Numbered from the stretch's first letter, positions 48,811-60,735 are shown. The stretch: 64,000 nt of DNA from Meandrina meandrites (GCA_963693305.1 OY855915.1:16404284-16468283); one strand, 5' to 3'. The notes: generated by a model from the letters alone, not told the origin. Program-made: numbers and translations.

Positions 48811-48992
48811 GGCTCTGGTTATGATAACTCGGTAAAAATGGCGGCGACAAAATTAGAAGGATTTGTCTGAAATTTTATAGGTATCTTAATGGATATCGTA
48901 AGAAAATATTATAGCAGTTTAAATTTTGCATCATATGCCGTGTATGTGATGTTTTCTAAACTGTTCTAAAGCATTTAAACCGCATTGGAACC
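48811..48992. repeat. Dispersed repeat, copy 2
   Basis: Matches 23157-23335 (AAAATGGCGGC[A/G], AAGGATTTGT, TATGTGATGTTT, CTGTTCTAAA). See copy 1 for class and limits. Confidence 0.6.
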
Positions 48993-49068
48993 GATCTTTT
49001 TATTTGTGTTTACTCTTACCTAAAATATTGCCACGGAGAATACTTGCTAATTGTTAATTTTGTTGTGT

Positions 49069-49089
49069 GGGGGGGGGGGGGGGGGGGGG
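49069..49089 (+). repeat. Poly-G run of 21 bases
   Basis: Uninterrupted G run after TTGTTGTGT. A comparable 19-base run lies at 13959-13977. Length is likely to vary between reads and individuals. Confidence 0.8.
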
Positions 49090-49624
49090 ATTGCTTACTT
49101 GATTTTACGATGAGTGAAAAGCGGAACCACTTTGCGAAGTAGTGTGACAAATTTGAAGCAATCGATTTTATTGAGCTTGTAATTTGATAATTCTTAGTCA
49201 GTATAAACTGATAAATTATCAGTAACGCGTAACAGTTTAAGGTTGCGTTTCTAGACCCAAATACAAAAAAAGGGCAACACCACATATGAAATTTAGATTG
49301 TAAACCCGGGCTGTCTTTGACCTTAAAGCTACAGGCTAGCCCTGCCGTGCTGTAATAATCGAGTGACGTGTGACGCATGACGCAGACAAGACTCAGACAA
49401 ACAAACGGGAATGACGGACGATTTTCCTAAAACACTTTCTAACTATTTCTCTCAGAACACGCTGATGTTGTCTGAGCCTCGTGTGTGGGGGGGGAATAAT
49501 CATTTCCATTCTATTTCAAACCTCGCGCGCTTCTTTCTGGGAGTGCAGCTCAGTTATTGAGCTTGACTCCCAGTCATGGTTCATGAGGCATATTGTAAAA
49601 CTGGACTGGATGGAAATGGACTGG

Positions 49625-49795
49625 ACTGGATTTGTAAGAGGTGGAATTGTAAAACATGATTTTCTGAAGGTGGATATGTAAGACATGGATTTGTAAAAGG
49701 TAGATTTGTAAAAGGGGGATTTGTAAAAGGCTGATTTGTAAAACATGATTTTCTAAAAGGTGGATTTGTAAATGGTGGATTTTGTAAAAAGGTTC
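49625..49795 (+). repeat. Minisatellite, unit about 15 bp
   Basis: About ten degenerate units of GGTGGATTTGTAAAA (variants with AGATTTG, GGATTTTCT, CATGATTTTCT). In copy A only two or three units are seen at 12920-12960, so the array has expanded or contracted since the duplication. It sits at the left edge of the duplicated block. The repeated unit produces an open frame on the minus strand with KSxFY repeats that I do not regard as a gene. Confidence 0.75.
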
Positions 49796-51925
49796 ATGAG
49801 CCTGGGACACCACCTCAGTGCCTATTGATCGATGAGAATCAGTTCTATAATGTCGGGTACAGGTAAATGCTGGTTCTCAAATAAAAGCCAGTACTTCAAA
49901 TAGGTTAAAACGTGACCTAGAGTAACAGACACTTATGTGAACCCAGCGTGTACTCGGGACCTGGCGTTTAACTGAGAAAATAGGTACAAGGACACAAAAG
50001 ATGCCATGGGAATGTTATGCATTTTATTGACACACCAAATCACACGTTACATACAAGGATATCAGTTGGCCAAATGCCCAAAATCCTTAAGATAAAACAC
50101 CCAACTCACATAGCAAAATTTTTAATAAGTAATGCCAACAAATCTAATATATTTAGGTTAAACACGCCCGACAAAATGCACCGGAGTTAAGAGAGAGACA
50201 TTGCCCTAGGACACTGGCTGGGCTCGCTTGACGACTTGATCTCAAGTCCGACTGACATATTGTACAGGTAACACACGCCAAAAGATAAAAACTTAAACTA
50301 ATGTGAAACAAGCAAGTATACACAACCCCAACACTCACCAACTTAGCTGAAATAATCAAAAACCTAGTACAAGCTTTAAAACATGTAAATCAACAAACTA
50401 AGACAACTCTAGTTATCATAATTATAAGTATTGAGATTTGCTCGGAAAACCTGCCAAATGGACATGATGAGGTTGAGGAGTAATCCTACTGACCACACGA
50501 TTATGATCTGATATGACCACTCAGAAGCCTGATTTCTCACATTAGTTCACAGTTTGCTTATCGCTATAAATTCTATAACGTGGCTTCAAGATTCGCTCCA
50601 AAGCTTTTGTAGAATAATTATCCTAAGACACCGCATGAACTTTGACAAAGAAAACAACCTTAGTCCCTGGACATTAATCAGCATTATTGTCTCAAAATTT
50701 TTGTTGCTAAATCTTATTCGTTTTCTCTGAAACAGCAAAGGGAAATCTCTCGTAAACTAACTATAGGTAATGTGAAAAGAGGTAATTAATTTCGGGTAGA
50801 GATATTACAGTACCAAAATGATCCGATTTAGGGTCCTTCTTCCAATAAGTTAGTACACAGAGTATCGAGTTGATTATAGTATTTGTTTTTTCAGTTTATA
50901 GTCAATTTAAATCAATTGGAGAAGATGTAGCCAAGTTCACTGTTTGTAGTTTGGGCACTTCTGAGATGTCAAGGTTAAAAAAACCTGTTATCTCCAATAA
51001 GTCCTCCTTTGAGCTACCAAAATAAAATAAGCGCCCCGTACATAGCATCGAATTTTTACGGTATATTCAAAGATTTAACCAAAAATCAACTTAAATTTAA
51101 CTTTCATTTATTCAGCTACGAGCCCAGTTGAAATTGAACTTGAAAACATGGACAGCAAGCGATTCTTTGGCTCTGTTTTTCGGGGTGGATTTTCATTCAC
51201 CTTTCATATATGTTGTCAAACTTGCGCTGTATTTAGTAACGTTTCTAGAATAGAATTAAAGTTAAATTCTTCGACGTTAAGAATATGATTTGTATAAATG
51301 AAGAACGCAGTCAACTGTTGCTTTCACCCGATGTTGAAATGTACCTCTTTACACTTTGTTAGAAAAAGAAATTTTGCAATGTCTCAGTAATTACAAAATA
51401 AAACAAAAAAGTTCATTTTTGATCCTCTTGTACAGTTTTCAATTGTTATGAGGAATCACAGGCTCACTCGCTCTAAGACTCGCAAGTTCGTTTGCGATGA
51501 CTGACAAGCGAAACAACCATTATATAATCCCAACAGCTCTCAGTAGCTGAGTACAAATTTCCTAATTCCTTATCCAATTTAACTCACAAACCAGTATAAC
51601 CAGTATATATCAGCGCACAAACCAGTATGTTTATAGGTCACTTGCATGCATACTTGTCCTAGTCCTTCAGACCACATGTAGCATTATCAAAAGATAGATT
51701 TTAAAAATCAGGTTGGATAATGAAACTCCTTCAAGATAGTGTATTATCGCGCTACAAACTGGTCCCTTGGATTGTTACTTGCCTTCACGGCTTGCAAAAA
51801 TATATTGCACTCACAAAAATATCCATGCATATGCGCACGCTTGCACACTCGCACACACACAGGTATACATTTATAAAATAAAACACACCTTAAAAGTAAA
51901 AAACAAAACAAAATAAAACACACAC

Positions 51926-52064
51926 CAGTGGCGGATCCAGAAGTGCGCAAAAAGTAGACGGAGTGAACATGAGTCTTTTTGCTAAAAAAGGGAGGAATGG
52001 ATTTTCGGCCCCTTGGGCCTTGTAGTCAGTCAACCATAAGGCCCCTCTCCCAGATCCGCTACTG
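51926..52064. mobile_element. Old MITE with CAGTGGCGGATCCAG ends, copy B
   Basis: Left end CAGTGGCGGATCCAG and right end CCAGATCCGCTACTG. It is the paralogous copy of 15484-15645 and keeps the better terminal sequence. Confidence 0.65.
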
Positions 52065-54182
52065 CACACAATTATTTGTCTTGTTTGTTATACTTTGCCC
52101 TTTATATTGTTATGTTTTACAGAGATGTTATACACATTCTGTATCTTAGATGCACTACCATAGACTGCCGCTTAGAAACCCAGCAAGGGGTTTTTGGTGG
52201 ACTTATATTAGGGGGTGGGGGCTTATATCTGGGGGCTTATAAGAGGAAATGGGATGATAAAAAAAAGAGTCGAGGTTAACTTTCCATGAGGAATAACTAT
52301 AACTCAATAATATCAAGTGTAAGAACTTCTTTGATGGAGAGTGGAGTTGCGAAAAATGGTGCACATTTCCTAATTCCGGCCACATCTCACGTAACCTGTG
52401 AAGACGTTATGAGCACGGTCTGATTCATTTGGATCCTGAAACGAAGCTCTTCTCGCAAATTTTATCAGTTTTTTTTATCTAAATGAATGAAACATCGTTA
52501 AAAGTCGGCCTGTAAACTGTTTTTTTCGTGTATTTGATGGCCTTTTGATGTGACCGGAATTAGGCCGCTAATGCGAAGCACTATTTTCCATAGCGTTTTT
52601 TTTTGCCAACAAGCCACATTGGGATCTTTTTTGATCGGAGTTGAGGCGTCCACAAAGGGTGCCTAAAATTTTTTAGATTCAAAATCTCTTCGAAAAATAG
52701 GCCTGACAACAACATTCCTTCTGATAACAGTTTCCATCCAAAACCCAACTTGAAAGCCCCCTCCCCACCCCTAAATAATAAGTCCAACAAACACCCTTTT
52801 GAACAAAAATTAGCTCAGGGATTAGTTAAGTTATTTTGCGGCATTTTACTAAAAAGCGATATCATACTATATGCCATTTTAACAGTGATAAAATTAAATT
52901 TACCAGAATATTGAGCTACACTCGAGGATTGAATAATTGCACTCTTCAACACAGTTCTGCAAGTCTGAAATCAATCATGGATTTTAAAATTAGTTTCTGA
53001 AGAAATACATGAAACTACAATTAACGTTGGTTACCTATAGACTCAATGCATGAACTACACTAAAACAATTTCTTCTAATGTAAGTGGGCTACTTTTGCAA
53101 AATTCAGGTCGGTACCAAAATCAATATGATGCACGTTTCAAAGTATATTTCCCAAACGTTTGGGAATGTTAACAACTTCTCAAACCATGTTCAGCTACAG
53201 ATTTCAGATTTTTATTATTTTACACTATTTACAGACATATTTTACTATCACACACTATTTACAGAAAATTCATTAATTAAAATAAGGAAAATATAATAAT
53301 AGCAAAGCCAAAACAAAATGTGCTCAGTGACCAAAGAAGCATATGCTATCGTGTTGGTCACTGACACGTTAAAAAAGAAAAAAAAAGACAAGACACATTA
53401 ATTAATAAAAACAATAGAATAAAGGAAGTAAAATGTGATTAACAAAAGTATGCGAATTAAACAAGTTAAGTGAATAAATCATAATTAAGTTATATACAGA
53501 ATTCAGAGAAATTATGCTGAAGAGTAATATTGAGTATTTAAAAGGTATAATTTATATTGCTTATAAAAGGAAGTGTAAGGCAGTTTTTTAAAATCTGTTA
53601 GAATAATTTCCCAAAATTATGATGCAACAAAAGATGCAATCAATTAAGCTAGAACTGTATTAAAGTGTATTTGATTGGAATTTATTGGAATTATTATACA
53701 TTGTAGTCACTATCTGTCTTCTCATTGGCTAAGAGCCTACAGTTAATTCTGGGAATCAGCGCAACCTACAGATTATTCAATTATCTGCTAGCAGATTAGT
53801 GAATAATCTGTAGGCTGCGTGCGCAATGCATGATTTCCAAGAGATGTGTTAAGCTAACGCCTGGTGAGTGGCATCTCGCACACAGCGAAGAAAAAACATG
53901 TCTCGTCGATTCGCTTCTTCAACAGTGCGTTTGTTGTTGTTTTCTTTAAAACAATGTATAATAAAACAAACTTAGAAGTGAATTGCATTTCTCATATTGT
54001 GTAAAATAAAAGATGTAAACAAGTCTACTAAGTGAACGTTAACCAGCTGTCTGTGTTATTCTCCTGCACGTGACTACCTTTGTGGGTGAAAAACAAAGAC
54101 CTTATTTTCCCAGTAAATGTATAAAAATATGTTTAATAATATGTTTTCCCGTAATTGTGTTTAATTTGTTGCTGAAATTACC
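52065..54182. other. Region downstream of gene B
   Basis: Matches 15.65-17.06 kb in copy A, with an extra stretch at about 53.2-53.9 kb that copy A lacks. That stretch holds two small hairpins: TTGGTCAC/GTGACCAA (53310-53365) and CTACAGATTATTCA/TGAATAATCTGTAG (53765-53814). No gene recognised; no close poly(A) signal for gene B was found. Confidence 0.45.
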
Positions 54183-57100
54183 TCAGAATTTATCTGCACC
54201 AAGTTCCTCGTCTGCTTCTTTGATGGCATTCTGAACGGAGTCATTTATTTCTTTTATTCTGGTTGGATCTTCTGCAGGAAGTGCTTTTAGCAGCTCTGTT
54301 TCAATCTGCTTTATTCTCTTTGTCACCTTCTCGTGGAAATGATCCTTTGCCTCTGAAACTGACTTCCTTATCGCCTCTTGGGCCTCTTGACTGCCTTCCA
54401 TGAGCTCAATCCGCTTTGCCTCAATGGTTTGCCTTTCCTTCTCTGGATCCAATGCGATCAAATTGGCAAGACTGGCAAGGCGGCTCATCAGATGATTGCG
54501 GGATATTTCCACGTATGTGTTCGATATGGACCAAACCACATACGACGTCGTATTTGCTTGGCTGACTTGCTCATAGATCAGGTCACGCATAAAATCCGTG
54601 CCAGCATAGCCATTAGCCAACACTCGCTTTTGACCCACTTTGGCATATTCAACAAAGCTTGCTAGGCTTTCTTTCTGACACACCTTGATGATATTTGTAA
54701 TAAACTGAAAGAACTCCAAAAGCTTCTGCCACTGCTCACGCACTGAAGCCAGGGCCTTGATACCTTTTATCAGGGTTTCTCTAATTCGGTCGAAATCAGC
54801 AATCTTCTCTGGGCTGAATTCTGCAAGGCTTTGTAACACTTTACTTAATTCTTCATTACTCTCCTTCAGCTCCTTGCATGTTTGGTCGTAGCGGTTCTCT
54901 TGTCTTTCCAGAAGACCTCTTGCTTCAGCGATTTTAAACCGTGCATTTTCAACCACTGTCTTAGTTACACTTGAAGAGGCAGAATTTGCAGAGCTGGCCA
55001 TGCTTCTTGCTTGTCTTGGAGGCTTGGTATAAAATGGATTCCCTCCTGTCTTTGCGTGAGCTTTTATGTAGAACTTCATAACCTCAGACTTCAGTTCTGA
55101 TGCTCGTTCGACAATTGCTTTGATTTCATCAAGCGGAAGGTTAAGCTGCGTCATCATCGTTTCTCCGTCTGTGCAGATCTCTAAGCCTCTTTTCAACAGT
55201 TGTAATGCTTCTTCGTCATGCGTGCTGTCTACCTTGGAGGACCAATCATTCTGTAAATCTCCCATTTGTATCTTCATCTTTAGCAGCTTTTTTGCTACGG
55301 GTTCATCTTCTTCATCTCCATCTTCAGATTTTTTGGAAATGTTTTTGGAAGCAGAGCCAAGGTCTTTTTGAAGCTTTTTTGCTACGGGTTCTTCATCTTC
55401 ATCTTCATCTCCATCTTTAGTTTTTTTGGAAATGTTTTTGGAAGAAGACTCGAGGTCTTTCACCAACTCCGTTATCAGAGTCTTCAATATGCCCCCTTTG
55501 ATGTTGGATGCTGGTACTGTTTGGACAACTACTGGGGTCTGCTCAGCATTAGGTTCCACCGCTGTTAGTGCCGTAGCAAGCATTGGGCCCCCTGCCGCCA
55601 CCATGCCTATCTTGGCCACTTGAGGCAGGACAGCTGCAGCAACGTTGCTTACAGTTTGTGTGTACGTTTCAACAAATTGCATCCCAACGAGCTCCCATCC
55701 GCTTGGCATAGAATCCACAGCCTTCTCCCATCCTGCTTTCGCTTCTTTTACTTGCTTTTCAAGCTTTTCTTGTTGTTCCTTTACCAGATCATTTTTCTTG
55801 CGGGCTGATTCTTGTTTAGCTAAGGCAATGTCTCTTTTTATTTTTACTTCTTCTTGGGTTTTTTTATAATACCCCTTAGCAGCTGAAGAGACTTCCAACA
55901 GCTCACCTGTGAGATGCATCACATGTTCAAACTTCTCTTCGACTGCTTGCGCTAAGCGCAAGCATTCTGTAGCTCCCCTGTCAATCTTTCGAAGTTCTAT
56001 TGGAAGCAAGTCTTTTACATCTTCTTCACTTCCATTGACGAGAGTACGGACAACTTTCTTCACTTGATCGGGTACTTTAGCAGAATAGAGTCGTATTTGA
56101 TCCATGTTCTTGTAAAGTAAACAAATGAAAAGAACATAAATATTAATAAATAAAATTTGTTTTTTTTGTAACTTGGTTTGCAAAAATATTATACAGTGAT
56201 ACAATGACTGTTCAAAGTGAAGTCATAACCTAGTAACCATTACATCATAACGTATTTTTCTTGCAATCTTCTTGACTAACGCAGAAAATAACAATGACTT
56301 AGGTGTCCTCTTGGACTGAATTAATTAATGATTTAAAGTTCATGACATACTTTCCCTGATCTGATGTAGTTTGTATGACATAGTCTAAGTTACATAATTC
56401 TTTAAAGCACTGGTGATCAGGTTTGCTTTGTGTTTATGCCTTCAATAAACCATCCTGTTAACTCTAGTCCGGTGAAATACGATATGATATGATATGATAT
56501 GATATGATATACGATATAGATGAAGTTTTAGTCACAAGGAGCTGGATAATGTTTTGGAAAAGGGATCCAGACGGCAATCCTTTGAGTTTTGGTAGGTGGT
56601 GGCTGAAAAGTTTTTCTTTGTGTGTTATAATTCAAGCGCACAAGACTGACAATTAAAGACAGAGTCTACAAGGAAGAGCTTTCTTTAAAAGGCTATTGCT
56701 TCATCAGGGTAAATTCAAATACAAAAGTCATCTGTACGAGTTTTGTTAAAACTCTTGACATTTCAAAGTTGGCTTACACTGCCTCAGTGCAGAAGCCAGT
56801 TAATGACTCAGAACCGTTTCTAAAGAAATAATTAGATGAGCTCTAAAAAATAAAAAAAAAGGATAAATGAAGAGGGAGGGGCTATTTCAAAAAGAGCCAA
56901 TTAAAGGCGGTCCTACTTTCCGAACTTTAGGGTCACAGTAAAAGCATGTATGAATAAAAATAATGAATAACAGTTTTGTCCCCCTGAAGAAGGCAGCATT
57001 GCCGAAACGTCGGGAAAAATGTTTTGACTATACAGCGTAGTATTACCTATTTTTTTATTCATACATTTAGCACCTACGCTGCGCAGGTATTCCATTTTTT

Positions 57101-60035
57101 ATCAATCACAGTGAAAGCACTCTGGTTGCGTGAAAACGTAAACTGCTAAATGACTCAAATGATGCCTGGAAAGCTATCTAAAATGCACTCGTTAAAATGA
57201 CGTGTGGCCCTCTTGTTTAAATGAAATTTCAACACCAAAAACGTATATATGAACATCATCTCCTTCCATTTTGAAATGCTTTATTAATTCAGAGAATCAC
57301 GTTCTCATTTCCAAAATGATGGTAGTGATCTTTTATTGTGGAACAACCGAGAAGTAGCTTACATGATCGCGCATGGAACTACGGAATATGGTTATTAAAT
57401 CCATCGCTTTTATAATCCAGTTAAATCTGCTCAGAACATGGTCAAATATGCAATCATGCCTCTTGAGACACTTTAACAAATTTCAATGTTGTCAATGTTG
57501 GTATGTGGTCAAAACAAAGTCGGGTGAATTGCAAACCCCAGGAAACAACATTGAGCGGGGGGAGAGGGGGATCGAATATTCTTTACCCGCTTGTAAGTCA
57601 AGACATTCGCGAAAAACGTGTGATGTTCGTTTGTTTCAACTACTTTTGTCCATGATTGTGGATAAAATTTTCTAATATTTGGAAACTAGAATGGTGCGAT
57701 CATTATTTCTGTTACTTTTAAAGTGCCCCTGTGATCAAATTTTTGCGTTTCATTTTTTTACATTTTCGTGTCCTATTAGACTTTCTTACTCACCTTGCCA
57801 AATTTCAATCCATTATGAACATCAGAAGTCATTTTGTTTTAACATTTAATTCAGAGAATTTACGGCCGCCATTAATCAACCTTGTTCCATGCCTAGGTTG
57901 CAAATGAGAGAAAGTGACGTCAAAGGCTCAAAAATACCTCACGGGTTGAAATGAGAATAACAATAAGTGTTCAAAATCACGCGAAAAGGAACAAAAACTT
58001 TGGACGTGTTCTTCGTGCAATTTTCTATGCTGATTGTTATTAAAATTTCAACCCGTGAGGTATGTTTGAGCCTTTGACGTCACCTTCCCCCATTCGCAAC
58101 CAAACCTTGGAACAGGGTTTTGTAATGGCCGCCGTAAATTTTCGGAATTAAATGTTAAAATAAAATGACTTCTGATGTTCGTAATGGATTGAAATTTGGC
58201 AAGATGAATAAGGACGTCTAGTTGTACACGAACATGCAAAAAAATACAAATCGAAAATTTGATCACAGGGGCACTTTAAAGAGCCCATGAAATGATTTTT
58301 TTTATAAAACTTTCACAAAGTACATTGCATTAAGCAAGTCAGAATTCAAATATTTCAATGGTCGGTTGTTTCATTTTGACGTTTTCTTTTTTCTGAACTC
58401 AAAAGTGATCGATCACATTTATGGGTTCTTAGAACTTTTGCAAGCCAACATAGGAGTGAAAGATAAACACACAGCCAACACCACCAGGTGGAAGAAATTA
58501 TTAGTGCAGTCATCAGACTAGTGTGTTTTTAGGTATTAACTACACTTTTATTCAGAATATTGGCTTGAACTAATGTTGATCGTTCTACTTAACGCTAGAG
58601 CGAGTGACACTCAAAGTAACTTTGTTACTTAGCACACAAAGACTTACAATTTTGAATAGATTTTGCAGAAAAAATGGGGCATTTAAAGGGAAATAAAAAA
58701 TTCTTTACATTCCAAGTTAACTGCGAAAACCATCGCTCTTTCTGCCGACAGTGTGTTAGCAAAACACATACAAAGCACTTAGCCTCCCAGTTCAATAATT
58801 TTTTTATTAAAAGAAATTTGCATATTGTGATGAGTATTGTAGTCGAAGTTTTTCTGAGACGCACTGCAAGACAGCTTAATATGCTGTGCACCGAGTAACA
58901 TTTAAACTGGTTATTCTCTGTAATGCGAAATAAAGTGAATCATCCAGCGATTTTTACCTATTTATTAACTTGCTTTCAGGTATGGGTACTTTTCGGCTTC
59001 CGTGTTCTCAGTGGTTTTTACCACTGACGCTAACTCGGTAACTCACTGTTTTCAGCTTAGCCAAATTTAGATTTCATATTGCTGAAAACATTCACGATAT
59101 ATTCAAAACGTATGCCAACCTAAGTGATTATAAACATTGCTTATAAATCCTGTGGTGTACTGGGTGCGAATAAGATCACGTGTACATCCGGGAATGTAAG
59201 CTTAGGAAAGTTGTTGAAATGAAGCATGATGGCACTTGATAGTGCTCCTTGTTGTGGTTCATTGACTGTTATGTCCTGATTACTTAGTGAAAACTTATTA
59301 CACCTTGAAATACTACATCGGCGACGAGGGTTTGTTTGCAACGATGTTGGAGAAACATCGATTAATAAATATGGGGTCCCAATCGAAAGGACTTTGCTTC
59401 AGAAAACATTCGATAGAAAGAAAACTAAAGGGAACTGACTGATCATCGCTTTAGGGTATTCTCGATTATAATCTTGCTCTACCTATGTCTCCTTTATGCC
59501 GTCATGAACCAAACGGAGTTCAATTTCAAAAGGACACAGAAAATCGAGGATTTAATGAAGTCAAAAACATTTTGCGCAGAAAATACTCAACTGAATACGA
59601 CCACTATTTTTGGCTAATAATTTTTGGGACGTTAGAGACATTCTTAACAAATTTTAGATTCTAATTCTGCATGGAACTAAAAGTGGATGAAGTGTTTTAA
59701 AAACTTTAGTTTCGTACCTTGTGGGCTTCATTGAAAGCGCTCCAACCAGAATTGCTCACTTGGACCAAGCAGGCTCGAAATGATTTGGGATGATGAATAA
59801 ATTGGAAACCTTTCTCGGGCCTTTGATTTTCCAATGAAAAGTCCTTCTCCGCCGCTATCAGTATCAGCTCTCCCAGTAGAGCGATGGAAAGTGGTGCAGG
59901 GGTCAGGAACTCTGCCCAGTTCATACTGGGAGACATCATCAACAAAGCTGTTTCGTTCTTGTCATCTCCTGAGTTGGCGTTTATGAAAGCTTTGTTTAGA
60001 TTGGCTACCACGTTGGCATTCGTCTCCGTCGCCAT
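54183..60035 (-). CDS. Gene B: paralog of gene A, helical hairpin-type protein
   Basis: Two coding exons: 60035-60033 (ATG) down to 59718, and 56108 down to the stop at 54183-54185, giving 747 aa. Donor AAG|GTACGA, acceptor TTTACTTTACAAG|AAC, phase 0, exactly as in gene A; an acceptor at 60043-60042 again lies six bases before the ATG. The first exon is 106 codons in both genes. The protein has the same order: N-terminal helices, coiled coil, hydrophobic Ala/Gly segment, charged linker, return helix and C-terminal coil. It is 29 aa longer because a linker unit is tandemly repeated (55281-55460). The C-terminal third is about 96% identical to gene A by eye, while the hydrophobic segment and linker are far less so. 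Frames further upstream of each exon stay open by chance but are intron. No signal peptide. Function unknown; a membrane-acting effector is an inference from shape only. Confidence 0.85.
55281..55460 (-). repeat. Tandem repeat in the linker of gene B
   Basis: Two units of about 30 residues, each with SSKNISKKxxDGDE and EPVAKKL, lie head to tail (second-exon residues 216-246 and 247-275). Gene A has one unit (SASKKRSKKPKDGDAGGDEKPVAKKL). The unit pairs a lysine-rich patch with an acidic patch. The DNA units are about 90 bp and still close, so the duplication seems younger than the gene duplication. Confidence 0.85.
56481..56510 (+). repeat. GATAT microsatellite, six units
   Basis: Six perfect copies of GATAT in the intron of gene B, absent at the matching place in copy A. 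Confidence 0.85.
56984..57014 (+). mobile_element. Hammerhead-core-like motif, possible Penelope-like remnant
   Basis: CTGAAGA, then GGCA-GCAT-TGCC able to form a four-base stem with tetraloop, then GAAAC. These are the conserved core strings of a hammerhead ribozyme (CUGANGA and GAAA) around stem II. Hammerhead motifs are known from Penelope-like retroelements of many animals. I could not identify stems I and III or a cleavage site, nor any reverse transcriptase, so only a core-like motif is claimed. Confidence 0.35.
57717..58280. mobile_element. Long-terminal-inverted-repeat element in the intron of gene B
   Basis: AAAGTGCCCCTGTGATCAAA at 57720 is mirrored at 58257-58277. The arms match for about 230 bp each (CCGTGAGGTAT, CCTTTGACGTCA, TTACGGC[G/C]GCCATT and their inverses), leaving a loop of about 80 bp. 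Non-coding; a foldback or MITE-type DNA transposon. Palindromic TTTAAAG ends hide any target duplication. Absent from gene A. Confidence 0.85.
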
Positions 60036-60366
60036 TCTTCTCTGAGAACACAATTTACAAACAGCTGATGAGGAACTGTGCAATCTTACGGGATAACAGA
60101 TTTTTAAGCGTGCTTTACTATAGCTGCTTTGTTCCAAGAATATTAATTGTATATTTGAATATATAATTATAGATATAGACGCAATTCTTTTATAATAAAT
60201 TTCTAATTCTCACACGAAGCTACAATGTAGGTGCCATACCATTTAGTTGACTTGCTTTTTTGCACTTCTTTGATGCTTATTCGGAATTTACTTTATTTAT
60301 TTACTTTACTCTACTTTACTATATGTTCGGGTTTTTTTTTGGCTTTTTCTTTCGTGTCTTTAAAAT

Positions 60367-60735
60367 TCACTTCTGAGTGGCATGGGTCATTTGATGATTC
60401 TTTGGGTATCCTTTCTGAGATTGGAATGATTTGAAGTTTTTAAGTTTCTCTTCATGCAAATATCTGTTTAAAAAGTTTGTTTCAAGAAGTCCTAGAGCCT
60501 CTTCTTTCATGAAAATCTCTTTAACACCCGGTGGTGACACGAAGTACGATGTGTATTGAAACGTCTCAGTATCCTTAAAGTGGATATGCTTTGCCTCAGT
60601 AAGTGGTGGTGTCCAGGAATACATTCCAAAAATTTCAGCAGTGGATTTGATTAATAAAGCCTTCAATTCAAAAATGATCCTTAAAATTTCATAGCTGACC
60701 TCATTCAAAACTTCCCTTCTTGAGTACGTAGCCAT
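60367..60735 (-). CDS. Possible small ORF or exon upstream of gene B
   Basis: A 122-codon minus-strand frame from ATG at 60735-60733 (context AAATGGC), stop near 60367. No domain recognised; the sequence is mildly charged with no signal peptide. The related DNA in copy A (22139-22690) has an early stop and indels, so the frame is not conserved. It might be a 5' exon or leader of gene B, or a chance frame. Confidence 0.2.
   Translation of the reverse strand: MATYSRREVLNEVSYEILRIIFELKALLIKSTAEIFGMYSWTPPLTEAKHIHFKDTETFQYTSYFVSPPGVKEIFMKEEALGLLETNFLNRYLHEEKLKNFKSFQSQKGYPKNHQMTHATQK

Larger units (their letters stand above)
56109..59717 (-). other. Intron of gene B
   Basis: A 3609-bp phase-0 intron. 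It contains a GATAT microsatellite (56481-56510), a hammerhead-core-like motif with GCCGAAACGTCGGG (56984-57014), and a 560-bp long-inverted-repeat element (57717-58280). The part above 58.8 kb aligns with the intron of gene A. Confidence 0.75.

Noticed and set aside
49516..49813. Minus-strand frames with repeated KSxFYKS units
   Set aside because: They are translation of the 15-bp minisatellite, with no start context and no counterpart in copy A.
54378..55869. Plus-strand open frames opposite gene B
   Set aside because: Same reason: antisense shadows of a conserved coding exon.
56109..56204. Longer N-terminus of the second exon of gene B (extra 32 codons before the acceptor)
   Set aside because: This is intron: pyrimidine tract and AG acceptor at 56110-56109, and no such extension in gene A.
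60036..60137. Upstream extension of the first exon of gene B
   Set aside because: It crosses the acceptor at 60043-60042, and copy A does not keep the frame; the ATG at 60035 is shared by both genes.
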